A stretch of 64,000 nucleotides of DNA from Salticus scenicus (Eukaryota; Arthropoda; Arachnida; Araneae; Salticidae): positions 1-64,000 of the forward strand of contig CAWVNO010001231.1 in NCBI GenBank assembly GCA_963930645.1. Reading direction: 5' to 3'. Position 1 is the first letter of the stretch. Every line of letters begins with the position of its first letter. Below, one piece after another: positions 46,198 to 56,897 of this stretch. The notes beneath the pieces are model-generated. The model was not told the origin of the DNA and searched no databases. It worked only from the letters and a program-made list of their open reading frames with translations. The translations under genes and the position numbers were made by a program.

Positions 46198-47887
46198 TCT
46201 ATAATAATAAAGGAAGATGACTGTCTGTCTCTCTGAGCATCTATACATTCAGCCCCTATTGAACGCAGAAGTACAAAATTTGACATACGGGTGCTCCGAA
46301 GCCTGCCCGAATGCATAGTGAAAACAGAATTTAAGAATTTTAATTAATTGCGGAGATATTAATTAAAATGTAGACCCATGTCTAATCAAAAATAGATATT
46401 TTAACGGAGTTAAAAGTAGAAAAATGGAAAATAAATTAGAAATATTAGTCCGATCGTTACGAATTTGGTACTAAATGAAAGGGGATTTTTTTCCGAATCT
46501 AAGAGTGCAAGTGGCTTATCTCTACAGCAATTAGATTTTTTAAAATTAACTAAAGTATGAAATTAGTTGGCAACAGGCAGTTATTTCATTTATCAAAGAT
46601 TCTTCAGTGCCAGGTGCTAGACATGCTGGCTCACTATTCTTCCAGTCGGGAAAAAATTGCTTTTCGTTTTTCGAACACGTTACAAAGTATTGGAAATAAA
46701 AAAAGCAGTTTTTGAATTTTTTCAATTTAAAATCGATCAAAAGCAGAACTTCGAAATTGCCCGTCATTATGGCTCACCTGTATGCAGTTAAAAAATCTAA
46801 AGTATAGCTTTAAAAATAAAATAAATAGACATATTATATTTATTTAAATTCATTTTTATTTCATCTGTTAATGACACCAAAAGTTACTTTTAACAGAATA
46901 ATATTGATTTTTTTTTTTTCCCCCTTTTTTTTTTTATGAATTCGGTTGTAAAAAAGCAGTTTTGGAATTCTTAAATTTTAGACGAATTTCAATAGAAATC
47001 GTTAAACGCCATTGATAGATTAGCCATTCTGAGTCAAAAATATATCATTGTAATACATAATTCAAAAGATATTTTAAAGTATTTTTATTGCAGGCTATTA
47101 AAATGATATAAGCTGTTCAAATTCTGTACGAAACTTTCGGAGAAAACTACGGAAAAACCAGAAAATTTTTATTCTTTTATATTTTACAGAGTTTCAAATT
47201 CAGATTTTCGCTCACATTTCGTACTAATAATTTTCAACGGTATATAGCCCAGAATTAAGCAAGTTTTGGAGAAAACCACAGATAAGTCAGGCACAAATCT
47301 TTTTAAAAAATGTTTGTATTATCTTTGTATTTCAGCTTCTAATTAGTATAATTTCATTTTTATATTATCGAAAGTGGAATTTGAGATTTCACCTGATTTA
47401 CACGTTTTAAGGTGTCCTGATAAGGTTTTCTTTTGTATCTCAGCTACTAATTAAAATAATTTCATAAGTAATGCATCATTTGAAAGCTTTGTTGATTTGG
47501 AACTGAACAATATATTACAGAAATTTCTACCGCCAGATGGCGCTGCTATATTTTAAAATTTCAAATTCTAATGAGCGAGGAAGGTGTTGTCAGTTCTAAA
47601 ACGGGGATAAGGCACCACCGAGCAGAACTTAGCTAAAGTCAGAAATTTGAAAGATCATAACATGGTGAGCGAACAGGCTGTTTCAGATATTGAAAAGGGA
47701 AGAGGGTACCGAAGGCGCTACCGCACGGGAATTTACTGCAATTTCAATAAGCTATTTTCACGATATATCAATAAGCTGTTATTAGACCTGAAACGGGAAA
47801 AAGGCGCCGCAGGCGCCACCGAGTGGGAGTTTCGTAAAGTCGGATTTTTCAGGGATCGCGAACCAGCTGGTCGCCGAAGGCGGCTAG
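46198..47887 (+). mobile_element. Complete non-autonomous Helitron (1690 bp)
   Basis: Starts TCTATAATAATAAAGG at 46198 and ends CTAG at 47884-47887, with A immediately before and T immediately after. The last 40 bp contain GCGAACCAGCTGGTCGC and GCCGAAGGCGGC, which can form hairpins. The 5' part shares CAGCCCCTATTGAACGCAGA with the other copies. The tandem unit includes CCGCCAGATGGCGCTG (47531). It has no replicase. Its surroundings are the satellite-carrying element, which gives a clean empty-site prediction. Confidence 0.85.
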
Positions 47888-49069
47888 TATAAAATATAGT
47901 AAAAAATATGTTTTGTTCAAAATTATAACAGTATAATATAAAACATTTACTTATTACTTTCTTCCACATTCCATAGAAGAAAATATTGGAATCGTAAAAA
48001 TGTTTGGCTTCCGGTGGATTTACACATTTTGAGAGATCCCAAACACAATGACCATTTTTAGAAAATGTTTGTCTGTGTGACAAAATTTTGTGGCAACTAA
48101 CTCAGTAATTACCGTACAAAATTGCAGTTAATACATAATGCACCTTGACCTAAATTAGTCTATTAACTTTTAATGTCATCCGCATACTTTAAATGGTGTA
48201 AGTTTTTCATAACAGCACCACAGGGGTGCAGAGAATATGTCCAATCTAGGATCTGGGGAAATTTTGCAGAAAACTATACAAATGATATCGATTTCCACAG
48301 TTGAAGGGGAAGCTATATCTCAGGAACTACTGCACAAAAATGCATATAGTCATGTATATATGCAACTTGGATATAAAATAGTGCTTATCAACTTTTGCTG
48401 TTAATCACTTAACAGGCGGTGCAGAAAATGTTTTCACTTCCAACATTTCCTCCCCTAATCCATATAAAAATTTCTCCAAAATAGGGGAATGATTTTAACA
48501 GTGACTTTTGTAATTCATTGTTCAAATCGATATCATTTGTATATTTTTCTGCAAAATTTCCCCCGATCCTAGATTGGACATATTCTGCACCCCTGTAGCG
48601 CTGTTATGAAAAATTTACACCATTTAAGGTAGGGCTATATCTCAAGTACTACAGCATAAAAATACATAAATTTATATATAGATGCATCTTGATATAAGTT
48701 AGTACCTATCAATTTTTGGGGTCAACTACTCAACAGGTGGCGCTGCTTTGTAGATTTTCATAATTTTAGGAGCATTTATAAATAGGAGAAATTGCAGTAT
48801 AGCAGCGCCACCTATTGGATAATGTTCACCAAAAGTTGATAGGCACCAATTTTATTAAGGTGAAATTACACATGAATTTATACGAAATTTTTATATTAGT
48901 TCTTAGGCTAGAGTTGCTACAAAATTTTGTTACAAACACACATAGGCATTTTCTAAAAATGGTCATACTGTGTTCTGGGGTCTCCTCAAAACGTGTAAAT
49001 ATCGAAAAACGGAAGTAGAAAGTTTTTACGATTAAATCTTTGATAACGATCTTTTTTTTCTATTTAATA
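47888..49069. mobile_element. Satellite-carrying elements, minus then plus
   Basis: From 47983 (ATAGAAGAAAATATTGGAAT) the end block is in minus orientation: TTACACATTTTGAGAGATCC, AGAAAATGTTTGTCTGTGTG. Array units follow at 48300-48780 (GAAGGGGAAGCTATATCTCA, CAACAGGTGGCGCTGCTTTG). The plus-oriented end is at 48790-49060 (AGCAGCGCCACCTATTGG, CTCCTCAAAACGTGTAAATA). Confidence 0.6.
48191..48625. repeat. Inverted repeat with about 105-bp arms
   Basis: Left arm 48191-48296 and right arm about 48527-48625 share AAATGGTGTAARTTTTTCAT, GTCCAATCTAGGATC and TACAAATGATATCGATTT as complements. The spacer holds satellite-unit sequence. It may be a MITE inserted in the array. Confidence 0.7.
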
Positions 49070-49071
49070 TA

Positions 49072-50230
49072 CAGGTGTTGGACAAAATAATGGAAACACT
49101 TTCTCATTTTTACGTTTTGTTAAATATCTTGAAAAATATTTAATTCGCTGTTCTTGAATATTGGGAATAAGGAAAGCACGACTTTTCTCATTTTTTTTGG
49201 CAAAGATTTTGTCACAAAGGCCTTTAAGGGACGGTCAACAAATTCAATAAAATAAAAAGTATTATTGATTACACTGTATCTAGAAAAGCTTAGACTCATT
49301 TGCGAATTTTTTACATTATTAAAAATGTAATATTTTACACCTAGTAGTGCTTTGTGAGGATAGCTCGAATGTTTAAAGACTTATTAATATTTTATTTAAA
49401 AATGCAAAATTTTTTTGCAAGTTTTTATTTTACAACTCCAAAGGAATTTTTCTAAATATCAAGAAAATTTCAGAAAACATAGCATATGTCTAAATCATTA
49501 AAAAATATTTAAAATTCAAAGAGATATGCACAGATGTAATAAATAATGTATTGCTGTGCATGCGCAGATGGTAGCAAAAGAACTTTGATACAGTTCAATA
49601 CTCAAATATATAGAGCATCTCATAAAAAGAAAAATATATCTAGCTGAATATCACAAAAATTCATAGAGATATTGGTAGTTAAATTAGATGCTTTCAGCTG
49701 TTTTCTAAAGAGGTCTTTACAATAAGAGGTCATTCACAGATGAAAATTTGTATCAGAAAAAAATTTCATTTTTCTTATATAGGTATGTAGTACATACCTA
49801 TAAAAAAAAAAGGAATCACAAATATTAAATTAAGTTTATTGTTAACATACTTTTTTCTGATAAAAATTTTCATTTATGAATGACCCTTTATCATAAAGAT
49901 CTTTTTAGAAAACAGCTCATTTAATCAACAACATATCTATGAATTTTCATAATATTCAACTGAATTTTTTTATAAGGTGCTCTAGACAGTTAAGTATTAA
50001 ACTATATCAAAATTATTTTGCTGTAGTCTGTGCATGCACAGTGATAAATTATTAATTACAACTGTCTATATCTCTTTGAATATTAAATGTATTTGTTTAA
50101 ACTATAGTATAATGATCTAGGTATATGTTGTCATGCTTTCTGAGTTTCATGAAATTTGGAGAAAAACCCTTCGAGTCAAAGTAAAAACTTGCAGAAAAAT
50201 TTTGCATTTTTAAATAAAAGATTAATAATT
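49072..50230. mobile_element. Long palindromic element with a Tc1/mariner-like left end
   Basis: The left end (TA then CAGGTGTTGGACAAAATAAT, from 49072) looks like a Tc1-type terminal repeat. About 49385-49789 is complementary to 49791-50215 at roughly 75-80 percent, with the perfect core ATAGGTATGTA-G-TACATACCTAT at 49779-49801. Landmarks in both arms are TTTAAAAATGCAAAATTTTT, CTGTGCATGC(G/A)CAGA and GAGCTGTTTTCTAAA-like sequence. The matching right terminal repeat was not found: the element stops where a SINE begins. Confidence 0.7.
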
Positions 50231-50233
50231 CAT

Positions 50234-50390
50234 TTAAGTTAATTGGAGTGTAAAGGTTGATATTTTTTTTTTATTTACCAACTATGTCAAAAATACCAGA
50301 GCCGGGAATCGAACCCGGGCACCTCCGCTTAACGCACGGACGTTCTCGTTGGCCAAGTCACCGAATCTGCAAACGCAGCTGTATCAAGTT
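50234..50390 (-). repeat. SINE, family 3 (minus)
   Basis: TTAATTGGAGTGTAAAGGTT (50240) is the tail, then ACCAACTATGTCAAAAATAC, CCAGAGCCGGGAATCGAACC (B-box complement) and CTTAACGCACGGACG. The A-box part (CTCGTTGGCCAAG) is altered. It contains a complete GGGTTCGATTCCCGG T-arm. Confidence 0.7.
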
Positions 50391-50394
50391 TCTT

Positions 50395-50806
50395 TTGTAT
50401 CTCAGCTACTAATCAAAATATTTTCATAAATAGTACATCATTTGAAAGGTTTGTTGATTTAGAATTGAACAGTAGATTACAAAAATTTCTAGCGCCAGAT
50501 GGTGCTGTAATATTTTAAATTCTAATGAGCGAGGAAGGTGTTGTGTGTTCTAAAACGGGGAAAGGCGTCGCAGGCGCCACCGAGCGGGACTTTGCTAAAG
50601 TCAGAAATTTGAAAGATCATAACATGGTGAGCGAACAGGCTATTTCAGATATTGAAAGTGGAAGAGGGCGTCGCAGGCTACCGAGTGGGAATTTACTGCG
50701 ATTAAACTTTTCAATAAAGCTATTCTTACTATACGTCAATAAGCTGTTGTTTCATAAAGTCGGATTTTTCAAGGATCGCGAACCAGCAGGTCGCCGAAAG
50801 CGGCTA
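50395..50806 (+). mobile_element. Helitron 3' part, abutting another Helitron
   Basis: Begins in the tandem unit (TCTTTTGTATCTCAGCTACT) and has GCGCCAGATGGTGCTG (50492), ATGAGCGAGGAAGGTGTTGT, AAGATCATAACATGGTGAGC and the terminal GCGAACCAGCAGGTCGC followed by CGAAAGCGGCTA. The last base of the expected CTAG is T here. The next element starts 2-3 bases later. Confidence 0.65.
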
Positions 50807-50808
50807 TA

Positions 50809-51990
50809 TCTATAATAATAAATAGAAAGGTTTGTCTGTCTGTCTGTTCTTTTATACGTTCAGCCCCTATAGAACGCAGAAGTACAAGAATTGACATACG
50901 GATGCTCTGGAGCCTTTCCGATGTTTTCCTCGAAACAGAATTTAAAAATCTTAATTAGTTTCGGAGATATTAATTAAAATGTTCACCCATGTCGATCGAA
51001 AAATGACCAAAAATCCTTATTGCTTAAAAAGAAGCATCCTATCAGCATTCAGCAGACAATTTTAACGGCTGTGTCTAACGGAAACAAAACATGTGAACGT
51101 CATTAATGTCACATGATCTTTAACTGGGGTTAAAAATTGCAAATTTCAAAGTGCTTCAAATTTTTTTTTTTTTTCGTACACAACACTTAATATACAACCT
51201 GTAATATTTCAAAATTTCAATTTCTAATTATGATTAAATTATTTTTAATACATCATTCGAAAGATATTTTAAAGTTCTTTTAAGTTATCGAAAGTTTTCA
51301 CCAGATTTACACGTTTTGAGGTGTCCTGAATCAGTTTTTTTTTGTATCTCAGTTATTAATTAAAAATTTCATAAGTAATACATCATTTGAAAACTTATTT
51401 TAGTTGATACACATTTTAAAGTACTTTTACATTAGCGAAAATGGAATTCAAGATTTCACCCGATTTACACGTTTTGAGGTGTCCTGATTAGGTTTTCTTT
51501 TGTATCTCATCTACTAATTAAAATAATTTCATGAGTAATACATCATTTGAAAGCTTCGTTGATCTGGAATGGAACAATAGATTACAGAAATTTCTACCGC
51601 CAGATGGCGCTGTAATATTTTTAAATTTCAATATTTCATATTCTAATTATGATTAAATTATTTCTAACACATCATTCGAAAGATATTTTAAAGTTCTCGA
51701 AAGTGGAATTCGAGATTTCACCTGATTTACAATTTAAAGTGTCCTGATCAGGTTTTCTTTTGCATCTCAGCTAATTGAGTAAGATCGTTCAAAATTGGTA
51801 TATGCAAGTTAATTAGGAGGGGCTGGAACGGTGGGGAAGGAATAGGCGCGCATGGGTTTGGGACCCGGTGCGAGTTTTTACCCGATGATAAAAGATTTTT
51901 TTAAATTTTACTTTCTTAATAATAAAAGTTTGAGTTGAGAAGGTATATGCGTGTACAGCGCACGTATATCCTAATATCAGCTAATACAAT
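50809..51990 (+). mobile_element. Helitron, 3'-truncated
   Basis: Starts TCTATAATAATAAATAGAAA at 50809 and has the same 5' block as the Helitron at 54325: CAGCCCCTATAGAACGCAGA, GACATACGGATGCTCTGGAG. Three tandem units follow (from about 51180, 51380 and 51500), the last with CCGCCAGATGGCGCTG (51597). A GACCCGGTGCGAGTTTTT unit is at 51870-51890. The 3' end hairpin and CTAG were not found. Confidence 0.65.
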
Positions 51991-52479
51991 GCACTGTTTT
52001 GTTAATTTTATTTGAAAATATTAATACATATTTAATATGTTTCCTTCACCAGTCACAATTAAAAATGTTCAGTTATCTAAAAAATATGCTGGAATTTGTA
52101 TGATTAATACAACACAATACTACTTTATATTGTGTGCAATACAGTTGTCCACTCAAAACTGATCGTTTTCCATGTGCACTGTGTTGTATATTTTTGCACA
52201 GGGATATACATATATTTTTGCACTTGAAAAGAATTTATAAACTAATAAAAAAAAACTTGACAACTTTGTTGAAATATCAAAAGCAAATGATTAAAATGGC
52301 CATTTTGTTTACTGCATTTTTTAAGATTTAAATTAGGAATCAACTGTCATAAACATGTTCAGTGGGATTGAATTTATCAAGCCATGTCATGCAATTATTA
52401 TTTTGTTTGCCTAAGTTTAGTGTCAAATCAGTGAGTTATTTTTACAATAAGAAAGCACCACAGAACTGGTGTTTTAAAA

Positions 52480-52730
52480 TAATAATTACAAAACGTTTAA
52501 TAAACACCATAAAATGCAAGAAACGCACAACAAATGTTTCATGTCCAAAGAATACAACCCTTAGTCAGGCGAACAAAGTGAGCATGAGTGCTACAGTTTA
52601 AGCGGCAATGCATGCAGCACTCATGTTTACTTTGTTTGCCTGATGAAATGCTGTGTGTTTTTGACCCAAAACAATTGTTGTAAGTTTATTGCATTTTATG
52701 GTATTTATTCAAAGTTTTGTAATTATTATT
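52480..52730. mobile_element. Fold-back element with hammerhead-like motif (copy 2)
   Basis: AATAATTACAAAACGTTTAA (52480) is inverted at AAAGTTTTGTAATTATT (to 52730). Arms read CCTGACTAAGGGTTGTATTC...GGACATGAAACATTTG on the minus strand and CCTGATGAAATGCTGTG...GACCCAAAACAATTG on the plus strand. Same family as 27441-27685. Confidence 0.55.
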
Positions 52731-54324
52731 TTTACAATATAGACATCATGTTTATTCTAAGTAAAGAAAACCTGCAGTAAAAAATAAGAGTTATTGGATG
52801 ATAACGTCTATTAAGGTGGTCTATGTCATGGTAGTTTGTATTAATGGTTTTACAGAACATATGACAGCTTTAGGGAATGTTATTATTTTTTCTTTCTTTC
52901 TTTCTTTTTTTTTTTTTTGGGGGGGGGGGGGGGGGAATAAATGTATATATAAATAGGCTATAAATGTAATGTTGGGTACAACAATACTGTTTTTTTAATT
53001 TTATGTATTTTTTATTAGAAAGAATGAAATTAAGAAACCACTAAAAAAATAAATACAAGTAGACCAAACTTTAAATTGTAATTTATTCATAAAGTGCAAA
53101 AGTTGTTACAAAAAATTGGCATGAACATGATAAAATCACTTCAAAAACTATTGTCAGAAGATATAATTTATCCTAAGAAAGTTTACTGCATTTGATACGG
53201 AACCAATGTATTCTGAAAATAATACATGAACTAGCATAAAATTAAAACATTGCAATAAAATTCAGCCTCAAATTGATTATTATTAAACACACAATAAAAT
53301 CATCTGGATGGACAACAATGGTCAAAGAAAGTTTCTGAAGAATCTCATGATTTATTAACTTTTGGCTGGTATAAAAACTTAAAAAGCACAAGCAGGAAAT
53401 CTAAATGAGAATAAAAATTGTAATTTTAACTCAGTTTTTTTTTTTTTTATTTGATGTTATATAATTAATTTTTAAGATTAAGTTAGTCACTCATTAAAAA
53501 AAAAAAAAAAAAATGCAAATCTTTCTGCAAATGACAATTTTTTTTTTTTGCGACAATGTCACTGTATTACCTAAATTTTGCCACAGGTATGTATGTATTC
53601 ATAAATAGGCAATTAAAAATTTAACTTGTATAATTAAGTATTCCATTAATTATCATTTTAACTACTGCAGGAAACTGACTAAAAATTGATTACTAATAAC
53701 ATAAATTGTAAATAAAATAACACATTTAAATATTTTAATTAAAAAAGTTTTGTTGAATAATTAAAAAAGCACTTTGTTGAATAATTAACAAAAGCTAAAA
53801 AATATAAAGTGAATTACATTTCACTGATATTTTACTTACTTTATAAAAAATTTTTAATTTTATTTATTACTTATATAGAAATTAAATAATCATAGCCAAT
53901 AATTATTACCAAACGTCTCTATCTCAAAGTCATCTTGGCAAATCAGAGTTGGATTTTTCATATGACAAGGGTACAATATTGGTTTAAAACGTAAAAAACA
54001 TCCATTGTCAAACCTGTAAAGATAAGCTAAAAAATAGAAAATGTTAATAGCCAACATATATAAGTTGGATTTTAATTGCTATGCTGTTAGTAAATTAGCA
54101 ATGACTTAATTTTATTTATGTATATTTTTCTTTTTTTTCGATATAAGAAATATATGACCAATGCATACCCATATTATACTTATATTTTTGTATGCTATTT
54201 AAACATGATTTTATTTATAGAAAACTTTCTTAGACTCATGCTTTTTCACTCATCTCCATATCAAAAAGTCTGTTTTCTTTGCAAGAATTCTTACACCACT
54301 ATTTTTTAACAATAATTTCTATTA
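52731..54324. other. AT-rich non-coding DNA
   Basis: No gene found. A T run followed by a G run is at 52905-52936, possibly unstable. The open frames here are short and lysine- or phenylalanine-rich, as expected by chance in this base composition. Confidence 0.45.
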
Positions 54325-55462
54325 TCTATAATAATAAATGGAAAGGTTTGTCTGTCTGTCTGTTCTTTTATATGTTCAGCCCCTATTGAACGCAGAAGCA
54401 CAAGAATTGACATACGGATGCTCTGGAGCTTTTCCGAGGTCCTCCTCGAAACAGAATTTAAAAATCTTAATTAGTTTCAGAGATATTAATTAAAACGACC
54501 CATGTCCACTAAACAATGACAAAAAATCCATGGCTTATTGCTTAAAAAGAGGCATTCTATCAGCAGACGATTTTAACCGTTGTCTGGAATGGAAACAAAA
54601 TATCTGGAAGTAATTAATGTCACATGATCTTGAACTGGAGTTAAAAATTGCAAATTTCAAAGTGCTTCAAATTTTATTTTTCGCACACAACACTTAATAT
54701 ACAACCTATTCAATTATTCAACCTATTCAGGAATTTTTCTTCTTATTCTATAAGCTGGTGTTATGGGGGGGAAACTTCCAAAATAAATTTTTTAGCAATA
54801 GAAAAACAACACTGCATATTTTGAATGCATATAACAATTTCATATTATAAAATAACGATATTAATATTTAAAACCCCAAAGTTTGGTTCCCTATATAATA
54901 ATAAAGGTTCTATAGCAATGTTTATCTAAAAACATTGTTATAGAGTCTTGATTATTGATTTAATTATTTAAATCTTGATTATTGTTAAAAAAATATATAT
55001 AGAAATAAAACAATATGCCAATACAGACTCTGTTAAACAATCGTTTTTGTTAATAATCTAATTTTCACTTATGAATTAATCCATAAATATTAATATGGGT
55101 TTATGGATTATGGCACATTCGCTTTTGATATGACTTATAAACCATGGTTTAAACTATCACATGTCAAAAATCTGCCAACTCGGTGGTCAAAGTCTGGATG
55201 GAAATTAAACTGTATTAAATGATTTTTCAACTTTAAAGTATTAAATTTTACTTAAATTTCATGCTATGACTTGATTGTATAGACTTAAGTTGACATAGTA
55301 CGGGAGAGAAAGATGCTGCTGAAGGCAGTGGGTACACCAATGAATGTTCAATGCAACTTTATAGATAAAAACTATTTAAAAAAAAAAAGTCATAAAAATT
55401 AATGATTCAGTTTTGAGAATTCTTTAAGTACAGTGACTAGCGAAGCAGGCAAAGCCTGCTAG
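54325..55462 (+). mobile_element. Complete non-autonomous Helitron (1138 bp)
   Basis: Starts TCTATAATAATAAATGG at 54325 (A before) and ends CTAG at 55459-55462 (T after), with the hairpin GCAGGC-AAA-GCCTGC just before the end. The 5' block matches that at 50809. The 3' half differs and has GATGCTGCTGAAGGCAGTGG (55313). No tandem units and no replicase. Seven bases further on, the Tc1 transposon begins. Confidence 0.8.
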
Positions 55463-55468
55463 TTAATA

Positions 55469-56897
55469 CACTGATGGAAAAAAAAATCCCAACACCAGGA
55501 AGGAGCTGTGCTAGATAAACGAAATTTGGTAGGCGTGTTTATACATCTGAAAGATGACGTCGATTGAAATTTCGAGCTACACGCATAAGTGTGGCGCTAG
55601 TAGCGACACTATGAACATGCAAATGAGGTTTGCTTTAAATAAGCGCTGTAAAGTTTGTGATCGTTATTTACAGTTGAGATTTGACGTAGTGGGTTAATGT
55701 TAGTCAAGGATGCCTCTAAGAAGACGAAGAAGCCATTATCAACAGCTCACTGAGTTTGAACGAGGTCGTGTAGTAGAGCTACGAGAAGGTGGGTTTTCTT
55801 TCCGCGATATTGCAGAAAGACTTGGCAGGAATGTATCCACTGTGCATGAGTGTTGGCAGCAGTGGCCAAGGGAAGGTACTGCCTCAAGAAAACCGGGTTC
55901 CGGGCGGCCACGTGGCACTACTGAGAGGGAAGACCGCCGTGTTCGCCGTATGGCTGTGGCTAATCGTACTGCGTCTGCAGCTGAAATTCGAGCTGCAGTT
56001 GGCACCACAGTGACACAACGAACTGTTACAAATCGGTTACTTCAAGGACAGCTCCGAGCCAGACGCCCTGTAGCGTGCATTCCACTGACTCCAAACCACT
56101 GCCGTTTGCGATGTGAGTGGTGTCAAGCTAGAGCTCATTGGAGGACGGAGTGGAGATCTGTTGTGTTTTCTGATGAAAGCTGGTTCTGCCTTGGTCGCAG
56201 TGATAGCCACGTGTTGGTTAGAAGGAGGCCAGGTGAACGCCTGCTAGCGACCTGTCTGCGGCCTAGACACACAGGGCCTACTCCTGGAGTTATGGTTTGG
56301 GGAGCAATTTCGTATGACAGCAGGAGCACTCTCGTGGTTATCCCACGCACCCTGACTGCAAATGTGCACGTCAGTCTAGTGATACAACCTGTTGTGCTGC
56401 CATTCATGAACAGCATTCAAGGGGGTGTTTTCCAACAGGATAACGCTCGCCCTCATACCGCTGTTGTAACCCAACATGCTCTACAGAGTGTCGACATGTT
56501 GCCTTGGCTTGCTAGATCACCAGATCTTTCTCCAATCGAGCACGTATGGGACATCATTGGACGACAACTCCAGCGTCATCCACAACCAGCATTAACCGTC
56601 CCTGCATTGACCGCCCAAGTGCAACAGGCATGGAACTCCATCCCACAAACTGATACCCGACACCTGTACGACACAATGCATGCAAGTTTGCATGCTTGCA
56701 TTCAAAATTCTGGCGGTTACACCGGTTACTAATGTACCAACATTTCACATTTGAAATGGCTATTCTCGCCAATGGCTCTACCTGTGATCTTGAAACTTTA
56801 ATCAATTAAATATGTTACCTAGACAAATGTATTGCTGAAATTTCATTACTGTACAATAATTTTTTCTTGGTGTTGGGATTTTTTTTTTCCATCAGTG
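55469..56897 (+). mobile_element. Complete Tc1-like transposon (1429 bp)
   Basis: TA at 55467-55468 and 56898-56899. The inverted ends (about 29 bp) are CACTGATGGAAAAAAAAATC followed by CCAACACCA, with one extra A in the right copy. Inside is one uninterrupted transposase gene. Ends and gene are both intact, so it may be an active or very recent copy. Confidence 0.95.
55710..56732 (+). CDS. Tc1-family transposase, intact (340 aa)
   Basis: The enzyme would bind the inverted ends and cut and paste the element at TA sites. Residues about 10-50 are the first helix-turn-helix (TEFERGRVVELREGGFSFRD, IAERLGRNVSTVHECWQQW). A GRPRG motif near residue 66 links to a second one (residues 75-115). The catalytic triad is visible: VVFSDESWF (first Asp, about 152), FQQDNARPHTA (second, about 243), and SPDLSPIEHVWD (Glu, about 276). 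By my count 32 residues separate the second Asp from the Glu, two fewer than in the classical DD34E. The length is normal and the frame has no stop. GC content is near 50 percent and codon use is much less AT-rich than the neighbours, as expected for a recently arrived element. Activity is not proven. Confidence 0.95.
   Translation: MPLRRRRSHYQQLTEFERGRVVELREGGFSFRDIAERLGRNVSTVHECWQQWPREGTASRKPGSGRPRGTTEREDRRVRRMAVANRTASAAEIRAAVGTTVTQRTVTNRLLQGQLRARRPVACIPLTPNHCRLRCEWCQARAHWRTEWRSVVFSDESWFCLGRSDSHVLVRRRPGERLLATCLRPRHTGPTPGVMVWGAISYDSRSTLVVIPRTLTANVHVSLVIQPVVLPFMNSIQGGVFQQDNARPHTAVVTQHALQSVDMLPWLARSPDLSPIEHVWDIIGRQLQRHPQPALTVPALTAQVQQAWNSIPQTDTRHLYDTMHASLHACIQNSGGYTGY

Noticed and set aside
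50290..50345. tRNA gene on the minus strand
   Set aside because: The T-arm is intact, but the D-arm and A box are altered, and the copy has the SINE family 3 tail.
55739..56805. Minus-strand and alternate-frame ORFs over the Tc1 transposon
   Set aside because: Shadows of the intact transposase. The GC-rich coding sequence leaves other frames open.
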